In this document: piece by piece, positions 15,660-22,737 of the stretch | Numbering within the stretch: the first letter of the stretch is position 1 | Layout of the letters: the number at the start of each line of letters is the position of its first letter | Assembly (NCBI GenBank): GCA_937925525.1 | Contig: CALALS010000085.1 | Coordinates: 1-22,737 of the forward strand | Origin: an uncultured Flavobacteriales bacterium | GTDB lineage: Bacteria; Bacteroidota; Bacteroidia; Flavobacteriales_E; Vicingaceae | DNA: 22,737 bases | Direction of reading: 5' to 3' | Position numbers and translations under genes: made by a program | Notes under the pieces: generated by a model | The model's input: only the letters and a program-made list of their open reading frames with translations | Told to the model about the DNA's origin: nothing | The model's database searches: none

Positions 15660-16676
15660 ATGAAAAAAATAATATTTGTAAGCTTAATGTTTTCTTCAGT
15701 AGCAATGCTAGGACAAGAAGATGTTCATTTTTCGCAATTTTTTATGACACCGGTTAATGCCAACCCTGCAGCCTCAGGTGTTTATGCAGGAGATATTAGA
15801 CTTGGTGGAGTTTATAGAAACCAATGGTCAAGCATTGTTGATGCCTACTCTACGATGGGGTTTTATGGTGACTTTAAGTTGTTTAGAGGTAAAATTGATA
15901 ACGGATATTTTGGGTTAGGATTTGACATTAATAAAGATGATGCAGGTGATTCAAAATTTTCAATGCTTCAAGGTAATTTAGCATTATCATACATTTTAGA
16001 GATTGATGGTGATAAAAATATGTTAAGTGCCGGTTTACAGGGCGGCTATATTCAAAGATCCATTAGTTATGATGCACTTTATTGGGATGAACAATACACA
16101 GGCAATGGGTTCAATACGGCTTTACCTACGGGAGAAGAAGCTTTTCCTGCTCAGTCAGTAGGTGTGCCAGATGCGGGAGTTGGTATTCATTGGTTGTATC
16201 GCCCTGATGATTTAACTATAATTAACGCAGGAATTTCAGCATCACACCTTCTTTCTCCGGATGTTTCGTTTACTAAAGCTGCCCCTCAAAACTTACTCAG
16301 GAAATTTACGCTTCACTTTAATGGTGAATTTGAAAAAAAGAACACAGATTATGCTTTTCTCCCTGCGGCTATAATTTCTTTTCAGGGTCCAAACAGGTAT
16401 TTTAATTTAGGTACAGAAATAAAATACTTTGTTAAACATAAAGCTAAGTACACAGGTTTTAGCGAAGAAGTTTCTTTTAGCTTAGGACCCTATTACAGAT
16501 TTGGAGACGCATTATATGCCGTTGCCAGATTTAATATGGCTGGGTTTACATTAGGCGCTAGCTATGACTTTACTATGTCGGACCTCTCCTATAGCAATAA
16601 ATCTTTAGGCGGAATGGAATTTACCTTAATGTGGAGAGGAAACTTCGGTGGAGGCTCTTCGCTTAAGTTCTACTAA
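15660..16676 (+). CDS. PorP/SprF-family T9SS outer-membrane protein
   Basis: A 338-aa predicted outer-membrane beta-barrel. The signal peptide (about 1-19) is followed by the family hallmark E-D-V-H-F-S-Q-F-F-M-T-P-V-N-A-N-P-A-A-S-G (20-40), then Y-R-N-Q-W-S-S-I and alternating amphipathic strands to a C-terminal L-K-F-Y ending in an aromatic residue. In F. johnsoniae SprF is needed for secretion of the type B substrate SprB, and SprF-like proteins generally pair with neighbouring type B substrates. Here the gene begins 8 nt after the PKD protein's stop with a strong SD site, so the two form one substrate-partner unit. It is not the core PorP of the T9SS machine, whose porKLMN neighbours are absent. 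Confidence 0.9.
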   Translation: MKKIIFVSLMFSSVAMLGQEDVHFSQFFMTPVNANPAASGVYAGDIRLGGVYRNQWSSIVDAYSTMGFYGDFKLFRGKIDNGYFGLGFDINKDDAGDSKFSMLQGNLALSYILEIDGDKNMLSAGLQGGYIQRSISYDALYWDEQYTGNGFNTALPTGEEAFPAQSVGVPDAGVGIHWLYRPDDLTIINAGISASHLLSPDVSFTKAAPQNLLRKFTLHFNGEFEKKNTDYAFLPAAIISFQGPNRYFNLGTEIKYFVKHKAKYTGFSEEVSFSLGPYYRFGDALYAVARFNMAGFTLGASYDFTMSDLSYSNKSLGGMEFTLMWRGNFGGGSSLKFY

Positions 16677-18148
16677 TTTTCTATAGCACCTAAATCCGGA
16701 GGAGTATTTCTAGTTTTCCCTTTTCTATCTATTGAAAGAATGGGTGGATTATTTGTAATATGACTTCCATCGCCCACATTAATTGCAGGTGAAGAGCTAG
16801 CCAAATCAAAGTCCGTAGAATCTGAAAAAATAATGGCCGTTGGATTTTTAATAATATTTACAAACTTATTTCCGTCAGTTGTATTTTCATTAGTCCTGAG
16901 AATACAATGGTCAAACTTATAATTGATAGTACCCGGTGACAATAAATCAACTTGAAATTCAAAATTATCGCCATTTCTTCCATCAATAATACAATTATTA
17001 AAATCTGCTTGACCAATACTTCTTACTTGTGTAGCTCCATTTATATCAGTATAAGAATTTTGTAAAAAAACAGTAGGCGTTTCTCGGCTACTTGCTGTCC
17101 AATAATTTGCTATTGTAGCGTGATTAAACTCATAATTGCCTCCACCTGATAATGCTACCCCATACTGCCCACATCTACTAATAATGGTATTGTTTATTTG
17201 GGCTTGAAAATTTCTACCAAAAAAACCAACCCCAGAGCAATTATCAATTTTACAGTTGTTTACCAATAATACATTTGAGCTAATAGGAGTTGAAGGGTAA
17301 AATGGCAATGTTTCGGCTTGAATACCGATAAAAGCATTTTTAATTTCCAGATAATTTAAAACAACATTACTTGCCCCTTCATTTATCCAGACCCTATCCC
17401 ACTGACCGGGAATATCTTTATACTTTTGCTCTAATCTGTCTCCTTGAAAAGTTACCGGTTCTGCTTGAGTTCCGTTTATAGTTAAACTACCGTCTTTATA
17501 AACCCATAGACCGGAATTATTATGAAAATGTACTCGTACTCCTTTATCAATAGTAAGTTGGTCAAGGGAATCAATTACTAAATAACCGTAAACAACATAC
17601 GGCTTAACATTAGTCCAGGTAATATTTACAGGTGGTAAGGAAGGGTTACAATCACCATCTAAACAAGAATAAGGAGGCAATGTTTGAGAGTAAACTTTGG
17701 GAGTAAAATAGATGGCATCTTGACCCCATGCAATTAAATCAATATCTAAAACATTAGAATTAGTTTCAAAAATAATTTGAGCTTCCACCACCATTGGACT
17801 ATTTACATTGTTAGGATCTACAGTAACTTCCACAAACCCAAATAAACTGTCTTTCCTTTTAATTAAAATGCTTGAAAAAGAATTACCGGACGAGCCATCA
17901 ATGTTTAATCGAAACATTTTTGCATTGGCACCGGATAAGTATATTTTAGAAATTTCAATGGTTTGGTTGTGAGGATTTTTAATCTTAAAGTATTTTGTAG
18001 ATGATCCGATAGTAGTAAAAACAGTATCGAAAAGAATGGTATCTGTAGAAAGTTCAATATTAGCAGAACCATCAGTTATTATCTTTTCTTTACGACAAGA
18101 AGAAATAACTAAAACAAAAACTACTAAAAAGAATAAAAAGTTCCTCAT
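16673..18148 (-). CDS. Right-handed beta-helix lipoprotein
   Basis: A 491-aa predicted lipoprotein. The leader ends V-I-S-S-C (Cys18), followed by R-K-E-K. About residues 30-130 form an Ig-like strand region (L-F-D-T-V-F-T-T-I-G-S-S-T, K-I-K-N-P-H-N-Q). A parallel beta-helix (about 190-430) follows, with asparagine-rich turns such as L-N-Y-L-E-I-K-N-A, V-N-N-C-K-I-D-N-C and F-N-N-C-I-I-D-G-R-N. The end S-P-A-I-N-V-G-D and P-P-D-L-G-A-I-E is the 'choice-of-anchor Q' type seen in many Bacteroidota surface proteins. No catalytic polysaccharide-lyase motif is evident, so a binding or structural role is as likely as an enzyme. It overlaps the convergent PorP/SprF stop by 4 nt and lies 21 nt behind the MBL-fold gene. 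Confidence 0.8.
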   Translation of the reverse strand: MRNFLFFLVVFVLVISSCRKEKIITDGSANIELSTDTILFDTVFTTIGSSTKYFKIKNPHNQTIEISKIYLSGANAKMFRLNIDGSSGNSFSSILIKRKDSLFGFVEVTVDPNNVNSPMVVEAQIIFETNSNVLDIDLIAWGQDAIYFTPKVYSQTLPPYSCLDGDCNPSLPPVNITWTNVKPYVVYGYLVIDSLDQLTIDKGVRVHFHNNSGLWVYKDGSLTINGTQAEPVTFQGDRLEQKYKDIPGQWDRVWINEGASNVVLNYLEIKNAFIGIQAETLPFYPSTPISSNVLLVNNCKIDNCSGVGFFGRNFQAQINNTIISRCGQYGVALSGGGNYEFNHATIANYWTASSRETPTVFLQNSYTDINGATQVRSIGQADFNNCIIDGRNGDNFEFQVDLLSPGTINYKFDHCILRTNENTTDGNKFVNIIKNPTAIIFSDSTDFDLASSSPAINVGDGSHITNNPPILSIDRKGKTRNTPPDLGAIEN

Positions 18149-18169
18149 AAAATTTTAACTATAATATCC

Positions 18170-19468
18170 TTAACTCAATAATCGACTATAAATTCTCTTA
18201 AGCTTCAAAAAAAGATTTGAAATAAAATTTGGCTCTCTGTATGATTCTCCTCTATTATTCATTGCTGATATTTTAGTAAAAATTCTAAACTTAGATATAT
18301 TACCATCATTAGTAGTTTGATACCTAGCATTTACACTTAGAGTATCCCCACCCCATTCATGCATAAAGGCATAATTTAAAGCTTGGGAACTTAATATTAT
18401 ATCAGCACTTTTTTTAAAATCCTCTATGGTCTCTAGTAATCCATTGTCTCCAGAAAGTATAAATGATTGGTTATAATCTGATAAATATATTTTCGCAGTA
18501 AATAATCTAATTTTACTTTGAGCTTTCCCATTTTTTTTATGTAAGCGCTCTATGAATAATTTACTTGAATTTATTAATTCTAAAACAGGAACACTATTTG
18601 AGGATAAATAGGTATGATCAGATATTAGACTGTAATCCTCTTGATACTTTTCAATAGCCTCTCTATTTTTTTTGTATGTCTTCTCTACCTCCCAAATATC
18701 TCCAGGATAAAGAACAATAGGTTCTGCTTTAATCTCAGACTTAATATAATCATACACTCTACCTATCTCATTCATTCCTGAATTCATGTATTCATTCTCA
18801 GAATGACAGAAGTAAATAAAACTAGCAAAAGGAACTATATATTTTGGCTCTAAGTATTTACTTTGAATTTTAATTCTTTCAAGTTTTTCTTTTGACGCAT
18901 TAATTCTTTTGAATTCCTCATCTTTATTCCCCACTTTATTAGCATATCCAAATTGCGTAAATAAAACATCTACATTACCAACACATTTAGATAGCTCTTT
19001 AGCCTTTTTTTCTGAATTGACGATACAATCATTTAAGTTTAAAATTTTTAACTCTTTATACTTAATCAATAAATATGAATCTCCTTCGGTATAAGGATTA
19101 TTAAGTAATTTTAAATTACTAGTGAGAGTAAAAAGTTTATTTTTTTCTAATTCAACAACATTCTTAAATCCAATTTTTCTACAAAAATTCACCACCTTTT
19201 TATCAGTGGTTTTTTGAAACAGAATTTCAATGTTTTTCCTAATTTCAACAGGTATTTTAAGTAAGTTGGGAGGTGAAAAGTGATCTGGATGTTCGTGCGA
19301 AAACCAAATATGAGTTATCGAGCTAAAATCATGATATTGAAACTTCGATTTTGATAAAAGAGCCCATCCATTGTCAAAGGCGGTTCCATCTATCCATGGG
19401 TCGCATATTAATCTTATTTTCTCAACATCTATAATGAAAGATGCATGATTAACAAATTCAATTTTCAA
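18170..19468 (-). CDS. Metallo-beta-lactamase-fold protein, UlaG/CMP-Neu5Ac-hydroxylase-like
   Basis: A 432-aa protein without a signal peptide. The N-terminal ~250 residues have the MBL-fold metal motif H58-E-H60-P-D62-H63, preceded by N-H8-A-S-F and C-D-P-W-I-D-G (22-28), the 'DPW' form typical of UlaG-like and CMP-sialic-acid-hydroxylase-like members rather than true beta-lactamases. Further candidate ligands are L-N-D-C (about 149-152) and F-C-H-S-E. The C-terminal ~170 residues are unrecognised. No Rieske motif (C-x-H...C-x2-H) is seen, so hydroxylation by the CMAH mechanism is not supported. It starts 2 nt after the TylF-type methyltransferase on the same strand; the pair probably modifies a sugar or glycan precursor, which is inference. 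Confidence 0.75.
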   Translation of the reverse strand: MKIEFVNHASFIIDVEKIRLICDPWIDGTAFDNGWALLSKSKFQYHDFSSITHIWFSHEHPDHFSPPNLLKIPVEIRKNIEILFQKTTDKKVVNFCRKIGFKNVVELEKNKLFTLTSNLKLLNNPYTEGDSYLLIKYKELKILNLNDCIVNSEKKAKELSKCVGNVDVLFTQFGYANKVGNKDEEFKRINASKEKLERIKIQSKYLEPKYIVPFASFIYFCHSENEYMNSGMNEIGRVYDYIKSEIKAEPIVLYPGDIWEVEKTYKKNREAIEKYQEDYSLISDHTYLSSNSVPVLELINSSKLFIERLHKKNGKAQSKIRLFTAKIYLSDYNQSFILSGDNGLLETIEDFKKSADIILSSQALNYAFMHEWGGDTLSVNARYQTTNDGNISKFRIFTKISAMNNRGESYREPNFISNLFLKLKRIYSRLLS

Positions 19469-19470
19469 AG

Positions 19471-20235
19471 CTATGCTATTTTTATAATTAGTCCATGCCC
19501 ATTTAAGTTGTGTATTACAAGCCTATCACTTTTATTTCTCTGACTTTCTACAAAACTTGTAACTCCCTGTGTGTTTCTAAATCCAAAGTCATCAAATATA
19601 ACTACACCACCAATTACAAGCCTTTCCCAAACCCATTCAGTTATAGCTCTTGCACTCTCATACACATCAACATCAATGTGACAAAATTTAAACTTATTAC
19701 TTTCTAAGCTACGACCAGTTTCATCAGGAAAAATTCCTTTTAAAACTGAGGTATTAGTAAGTTTTAGCTCACTGATAATATTTAAAACCAGGTCAATGTT
19801 TGTATCCTTATGTTCGCCATTTTTATAAAAATTATCTTTCGCACCAGCCTTAACCACTCCCTCAAAGGTATCACATAAGTACACATTAGATGATGAAGAG
19901 TGTTTCATAGCAACAGACGCTATTAAAGCACCACTCCCACCTCTCCATGAACCAACTTCAATATAATCTCCCTCTAAATCTTTGACTTCCATCGCTAATT
20001 GCCACAATTCATACATACGCTGAGGTTCTGTAATTAAAGTATAATCTTTAACTAATAAGAATATATCATTAAAGTCTTTATCTGTAATCCATGGGGAGTA
20101 TTTAGCATAAGGATATAATCCAGAATTATAAGCATATCCATTTTCAACAACAATATTGTTTTTAAGTAAAGTGTAGTTCTTTTTTTTGAGCCAATATTGT
20201 ATTACTTTTGCCTTAATTCGACTAATCATATTCAT
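19471..20235 (-). CDS. TylF/MycF-type SAM-dependent O-methyltransferase
   Basis: A 254-aa class I methyltransferase. SAM-binding motif: G-D-Y-I-E-V-G-S-W-R-G-G-S-G (about 93-106). An acidic loop C-D-T-F-E-G-V follows. The metal/substrate motifs are F-C-H-I-D-V-D-V-Y-E-S-A-R-A and V-I-F-D-D-F-G-F-R-N-T-Q-G, the paired aspartates used for Mg2+ in TylF/MycF, macrolide-sugar O-methyltransferases. In genome clusters this family often methylates surface polysaccharides, so a hydroxyl group on a glycan is the likely acceptor. It is the first gene of a - strand run (2 nt to the MBL-fold gene). ATG 20235 is used; an ATG two codons later is equally possible. Confidence 0.85.
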   Translation of the reverse strand: MNMISRIKAKVIQYWLKKKNYTLLKNNIVVENGYAYNSGLYPYAKYSPWITDKDFNDIFLLVKDYTLITEPQRMYELWQLAMEVKDLEGDYIEVGSWRGGSGALIASVAMKHSSSSNVYLCDTFEGVVKAGAKDNFYKNGEHKDTNIDLVLNIISELKLTNTSVLKGIFPDETGRSLESNKFKFCHIDVDVYESARAITEWVWERLVIGGVVIFDDFGFRNTQGVTSFVESQRNKSDRLVIHNLNGHGLIIKIA

Positions 20236-20253
20236 TGATATTACACTAGGTTG

Positions 20254-20261
20254 CGAAAGTA
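20254..20261 (-). promoter_or_regulatory. Possible -7 box of the TylF-type gene run
   Basis: On the - strand this reads TACTTTCG, one mismatch from TAnnTTTG, ending 18 nt before the start codon. That distance matches the guaB box (22 nt) and the 22352 box (16 nt). No -33 TTG is apparent. Confidence 0.3.
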
Positions 20262-20275
20262 CAAATAATCAATAA

Positions 20276-20404
20276 GGTATTTACCATAAACTACTCCTGA
20301 ATATTAAAAATTATTTACCAAATATTATAAAGGCAACCAATGATGGTTATACTACTGTTTTCAGCAAAGACTTTAATCAAACATACCATTCTGTCCATGG
20401 TGCA
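20276..20404 (+). other. In-frame upstream extension of mnmD without a standard start codon
   Basis: The frame of the MnmD gene is open back to a TAA at 20273-20275. The translation of this stretch, in particular I-I-K-A-T-N-D-G-Y-T-T-V-F-S (20324 onward) and F-N-Q-T-Y-H-S-V-H-G-A, matches the normal MnmD N-terminus (T-x-D-G-S...N-E-x-Y-H-S-x-H-G-A). No ATG, GTG or TTG exists in frame here. Candidate unusual starts are CTG 20297 (giving 221 aa, normal for the family), ATT 20279, 20303 or 20324, and ATA 20327. It also holds the divergent promoter zone toward the TylF-type gene. Confidence 0.7.
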
Positions 20405-20962
20405 ATGGAAGAATCTTTACATGTATTTATCAATAATGGTTTAAAAAGCATAAATAATCACAAAATAAAAATTTTAGAATTTGGTTTGGGCACAGGGCTA
20501 AACGCTCTATTGAGTTTACTGAAATCATCTAAAAAAATTAAATACGTAAGTATTGAAAAATTTCCACTTGACTATACACTTATAAATCAATTGAATTACG
20601 CTAAAACGAAAAAAGAGAAAAATTTATTTGAAAAAATACATTCCTCAGATTGGAACAGAAAAATCAACATCACCAAAAGTTTCACTTTTAAAAAAATAAA
20701 AATTGATTTTATTGAATTCCAATCTAAGGAAAAGTTTAATGTCATTTACTATGACGCCTTTTCCCCAAGTGTTCAGCCAGAATTATGGACAAAAGAAGTT
20801 TTTGAAAAAACCTTTAACCTTCTAGATAAGGAAGGAGTTTTAGTAACTTATTGTGCAAAGGGAGTGGTGAAAAGAACTTTAAAAGAAGTCGGATTTGAGG
20901 TAATAAGCCTACCCGGACCTCCGGGAAAAAGAGAAATGACAAAAGCAGTTAAAAATGTTTAA
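20405..20962 (+). CDS. mnmD: MnmD-type tRNA (mnm5s2U34) methyltransferase
   Basis: Methylates 5-aminomethyl-2-thiouridine at the wobble position of certain tRNAs using SAM; it equals the N-terminal half of the fused MnmC. SAM motif: I-L-E-F-G-L-G-T-G-L-N-A (about 24-35). Then Y-Y-D-A-F-S-P-S-V-Q-P-E-L-W (acceptor site), V-T-Y-C-A-K-G-V-V-K-R, and the family end motif P-G-P-P-G-K-R-E-M. The ATG at 20405 gives 185 aa, but the conserved Y-H-S-x-H-G-A segment lies immediately upstream in frame (20276-20404), so the real protein is very probably longer and starts at a rare codon. No FAD-dependent MnmC2 half is attached. The next gene overlaps its stop by 8 nt. Confidence 0.88.
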   Translation: MEESLHVFINNGLKSINNHKIKILEFGLGTGLNALLSLLKSSKKIKYVSIEKFPLDYTLINQLNYAKTKKEKNLFEKIHSSDWNRKINITKSFTFKKIKIDFIEFQSKEKFNVIYYDAFSPSVQPELWTKEVFEKTFNLLDKEGVLVTYCAKGVVKRTLKEVGFEVISLPGPPGKREMTKAVKNV

Positions 20963-21452
20963 TTCAGAAGAAATAAAAGAAAAAGGATTGGGTAAAAAAT
21001 CAGAAAACAAGAAGTTTTTTGATAGAGTTAAACGTAAAAAGCCAAAAAACCTTGATGAAAAAATAAATGAATTACATCAAGAAGAGTTTGAAAAAATAGA
21101 CTGCCTTTCTTGCGCTAACTGTTGTAAAACTACCAGCCCAATTTTTAGAGATGTTGACATTTCAAGAATTTCAAAACATTTAGGAATGAAAGAGATTGAT
21201 TTTATTGAATCAAACCTCTATAAAGATAACGAAGGAGATTATGTATTAAAAAAATCTCCATGCTTATTTCTAGACGAAAACAATTATTGTAAAATATACG
21301 AAAACAGACCTTTAGCATGCAGAGAATACCCTCATACCAATAGAAAAAGATTTATTCAAATATTACCTTTGACACTTAAGAACACTGAAATTTGCCCTGC
21401 CACATTTAACATTATAGAAGTCCTTAAAAAGATTGAAAGCCAATTAAAATAA
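20955..21452 (+). CDS. YkgJ-type cysteine-cluster protein
   Basis: A 165-aa cytoplasmic protein with the zinc/iron-chelating YkgJ signature: C50-x2-C53-x2-C56-C57 (D-C-L-S-C-A-N-C-C), then S-P-C-L-F-L, N-Y-C-K-I-Y-E-N-R-P-L-A-C-R-E-Y-P, and a final C in T-E-I-C-P-A. The first ~45 residues are a Lys-rich helical lead. The family binds metal or an Fe-S cluster; its biochemical role is not settled. The start overlaps the mnmD stop by 8 nt and its own stop shares a base with the next ATG, so the three genes are translationally coupled. Confidence 0.88.
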   Translation: MFNSEEIKEKGLGKKSENKKFFDRVKRKKPKNLDEKINELHQEEFEKIDCLSCANCCKTTSPIFRDVDISRISKHLGMKEIDFIESNLYKDNEGDYVLKKSPCLFLDENNYCKIYENRPLACREYPHTNRKRFIQILPLTLKNTEICPATFNIIEVLKKIESQLK

Positions 21453-22345
21453 TGCTCGTCTTTTTTCGTTTTAAAGATATGTTTCAGCTTTTGTTTATCT
21501 CTCTATTCATTTACTCTTGTAATTCTTTACTGCCTGAAGAAAAACAAAGTTTAACTGAACTCCCTCCTTTTATTGAGCATACATATCACTGGCATGAAAA
21601 TTACAATAAACTTAATTCTATAGCCCATAAAATTGAAAGTCCGTCTAACTTTCAAAGAGTAAAAGTTGATTCCAATTCATTTGAAAGCTGGTTAAGATTT
21701 TTACCCTTAAAAAGCGATAACACAGTATATCTCTACAATGGAAACAAAAAAGGTAATCAATCAGCTCAACATGCTGTTATTGACATTGACGTTGGAAATA
21801 GAGATTTACAGCAATGTGCCGATGCCGTGATGCGTTTAAGAGCTGAATATCTACTCTCTTTAAAAAAGGAAAATGAAATATCATTTAACTTTACAAGTGG
21901 TGATAAATGTGACTGGAAAAGATGGAAAGAAGGTTATCGCCCGACAATAAAGGGAAATAATGTAAGTTGGAGCAAGAGCGCTAGTATGGATAACAACTAT
22001 GCTAATTTTAAAAAATACATGGCCATGGTTTTTAATTATGCCGGCACATTATCATTAGCAAAGGAGTTACAGCAACAACCACTTAGCAATTTAAAAGCCG
22101 GTGATGTATTCATAAAGGGAGGTAGTCCGGGCCATGCAGTCATTGTAATCGATGTAGCAGAAAATGAAAATGGAGAAAAAGTCTTTTTATTAGCACAAAG
22201 TTATATGCCTGCACAAAATATTCATATTCTAAAGAACCCCAACAACCCCTATTTATCTCCATGGTACAAATTAAGCGAATGCAAAGAAATTGTTAACACA
22301 CCGGAGTGGACGTTTACATCTAATCAATTAAAGACTTTCCATTAA
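21452..22345 (+). CDS. DUF4846-family lipoprotein
   Basis: A 297-aa predicted lipoprotein: the leader ends I-Y-S-C (Cys23 from ATG 21452, Cys14 from the alternative ATG at 21479). I keep 21452 because it supplies the positive n-region (R-F-K) and shares its A with the upstream stop. Family motifs visible: F-E-S-W-L-R-F-L-P-L-K, N-Q-x-A-Q-H-A-V-I-D-I-D-V-G, D-L-Q-Q-C-A-D-A-V-M-R-L-R-A-E-Y, I-x-F-N-F-T-S-G, W-x-x-G-Y-R, and a C-terminal G-D-V-F-I-K-G-G-S-P-G-H-A-V-I-V-I-D-V. The conserved H, C and GHA residues could suggest a hydrolase-like fold, but no function is established that I know of. Confidence 0.85.
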   Translation: MLVFFRFKDMFQLLFISLFIYSCNSLLPEEKQSLTELPPFIEHTYHWHENYNKLNSIAHKIESPSNFQRVKVDSNSFESWLRFLPLKSDNTVYLYNGNKKGNQSAQHAVIDIDVGNRDLQQCADAVMRLRAEYLLSLKKENEISFNFTSGDKCDWKRWKEGYRPTIKGNNVSWSKSASMDNNYANFKKYMAMVFNYAGTLSLAKELQQQPLSNLKAGDVFIKGGSPGHAVIVIDVAENENGEKVFLLAQSYMPAQNIHILKNPNNPYLSPWYKLSECKEIVNTPEWTFTSNQLKTFH

Positions 22346-22351
22346 TAATCT

Positions 22352-22359
22352 TATTTTTG
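22352..22359 (+). promoter_or_regulatory. Putative -7 box before the small membrane protein gene
   Basis: TATTTTTG fits TAnnTTTG and ends 16 nt before the ATG at 22376. Its surroundings (A-A-T-A-A-T-C-T before, G-C-A-G and an A/T-rich leader after) closely resemble those of the guaB box at 1630-1637. No TTG is seen at the expected -33 position. Confidence 0.45.
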
Positions 22360-22375
22360 CAGTAAATTTAAAACC

Positions 22376-22585
22376 ATGACTAGAAACATTATTGCAATGG
22401 TTCTTGCGGCCATTATCGTAGTTTTTACAATATTCACAGTATTAGCCATTTGGGACTTATGGGAACTTCCTAAAGATGCTATTTTAAGACTTCTAAAAAC
22501 ATTTTTTGTTATTCTCTGTGCTTCAGCTGTTTTATTGTTTGTTTTTTCTGTAGTTCATAAAAAGAAAGGAAAGCAAGAGGAGTAA
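22376..22585 (+). CDS. Small two-helix membrane protein of unknown function
   Basis: A 69-aa protein with two predicted transmembrane helices (about 4-26 and 41-61) joined by a short W-D-L-W-E-L-P-K-D loop and ended by a lysine-rich tail (H-K-K-K-G-K). By the positive-inside rule the tail should be cytoplasmic. It has its own probable promoter and lies 9 nt upstream of the amidotransferase gene, so it may be the first gene of the next operon. I do not recognise the family. The clean hydrophobic pattern and ATG placement argue that it is real. Confidence 0.7.
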   Translation: MTRNIIAMVLAAIIVVFTIFTVLAIWDLWELPKDAILRLLKTFFVILCASAVLLFVFSVVHKKKGKQEE

Positions 22586-22594
22586 AACTGTATT

Positions 22595-22737
22595 ATGTCA
22601 ATTTTTGTTGGAAGAGTATGCGTGAATTGTGTAATGGATGAGTCTGATCCATTAATTTCTTTTGACGAAAAAGGCGTTTGTAATCACTGTAAAGAATATA
22701 AAGAAAAAGCAACTAAGAAGTTACTCCCGCCAAATCA
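22595..22737 (+). CDS. N-acetyl sugar amidotransferase, N-terminal fragment (cut by window end)
   Basis: Only the first 47 residues are present. They contain the zinc-binding opening of WbpG/PseA/LegX-type amidotransferases: V-C9-V-N-C12-V-M-D-E-S-D-P-L-I-S-F-D-E-K-G-V-C29-N-H-C32. Known members use ammonia from a HisH/HisF-type glutaminase partner to amidate N-acetyl sugars of lipopolysaccharide or nonulosonic-acid glycans. This predicts that HisF/HisH-like partners and other glycan genes follow outside the window. A GAGGAG run in the end of the upstream gene (22576-22581) lies rather far from the ATG. Confidence 0.85.
   Translation, partial: MSIFVGRVCVNCVMDESDPLISFDEKGVCNHCKEYKEKATKKLLPPN

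Noticed and set aside
15660..16676. Core T9SS PorP of the secretion machine
   Set aside because: No porK/L/M/N genes follow and it sits right behind a type B substrate, so a substrate-specific SprF-like partner is more likely.
18170..19468. MBL-fold protein as a beta-lactamase resistance gene
   Set aside because: No signal peptide, and the N-H-A-S / C-D-P-W pattern belongs to UlaG/CMAH-like proteins rather than class B beta-lactamases.

Overview
The window reads as chromosomal DNA of an AT-rich member of the Bacteroidota, most likely a marine or freshwater Flavobacteriales relative. The evidence is two proteins with type B C-terminal sorting domains of the type IX secretion system (T9SS), a PorP/SprF-family outer-membrane protein directly behind one of them, several short lipoprotein signal peptides, a DUF4846 protein, and promoter boxes of the Bacteroidota form TAnnTTTG placed close upstream of start codons. 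I see no rRNA, tRNA, transposase or CRISPR array. Genes are packed tightly and no stretch over 300 bases lacks a gene.

Left part (1-8905, all + strand). The 3' end of a large secreted Fn3-like adhesin comes first, closed by a strong hairpin terminator. A probable promoter overlaps the tail of that terminator and leads into guaB. An envelope-chaperone run follows with almost no spacing: a 653-aa double-parvulin PPIase, a lipoprotein related to PPIases, a SET-domain protein methyltransferase, SurA, and a MoxR-type AAA+ ATPase. The SET gene in the middle of periplasmic chaperone genes is the oddest placement in the window.

Middle (8886-16676). A convergent exported protein of unknown function and a dicluster ferredoxin lie on the - strand. 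Divergent to them are a BamE-like lipoprotein and a LuxC-type acyl-CoA reductase with a TTG start. A 492-aa helical protein of unknown function (- strand) follows. Then comes a two-gene T9SS unit: an 835-aa PKD-repeat protein with a type B sorting domain and its probable partner PorP/SprF protein. Three convergent gene pairs here overlap at their 3' ends by 20, 6 and 4 nt, leaving no room for ordinary intergenic terminators.

Right part (16673-22737). A - strand run encodes a TylF-type methyltransferase, a metallo-beta-lactamase-fold protein of the UlaG/CMP-Neu5Ac-hydroxylase kind, and a beta-helix lipoprotein. On the + strand are an MnmD tRNA methyltransferase whose homologous region extends upstream of its first ATG without any ATG/GTG/TTG, a YkgJ-type cysteine-cluster protein, a DUF4846 lipoprotein, a 69-aa two-helix membrane protein, and the start of an N-acetyl-sugar amidotransferase. 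That last gene suggests a surface-glycan cluster continues beyond the right edge.

Functional assignments come from reading motifs by eye. No database search or structure prediction was run.
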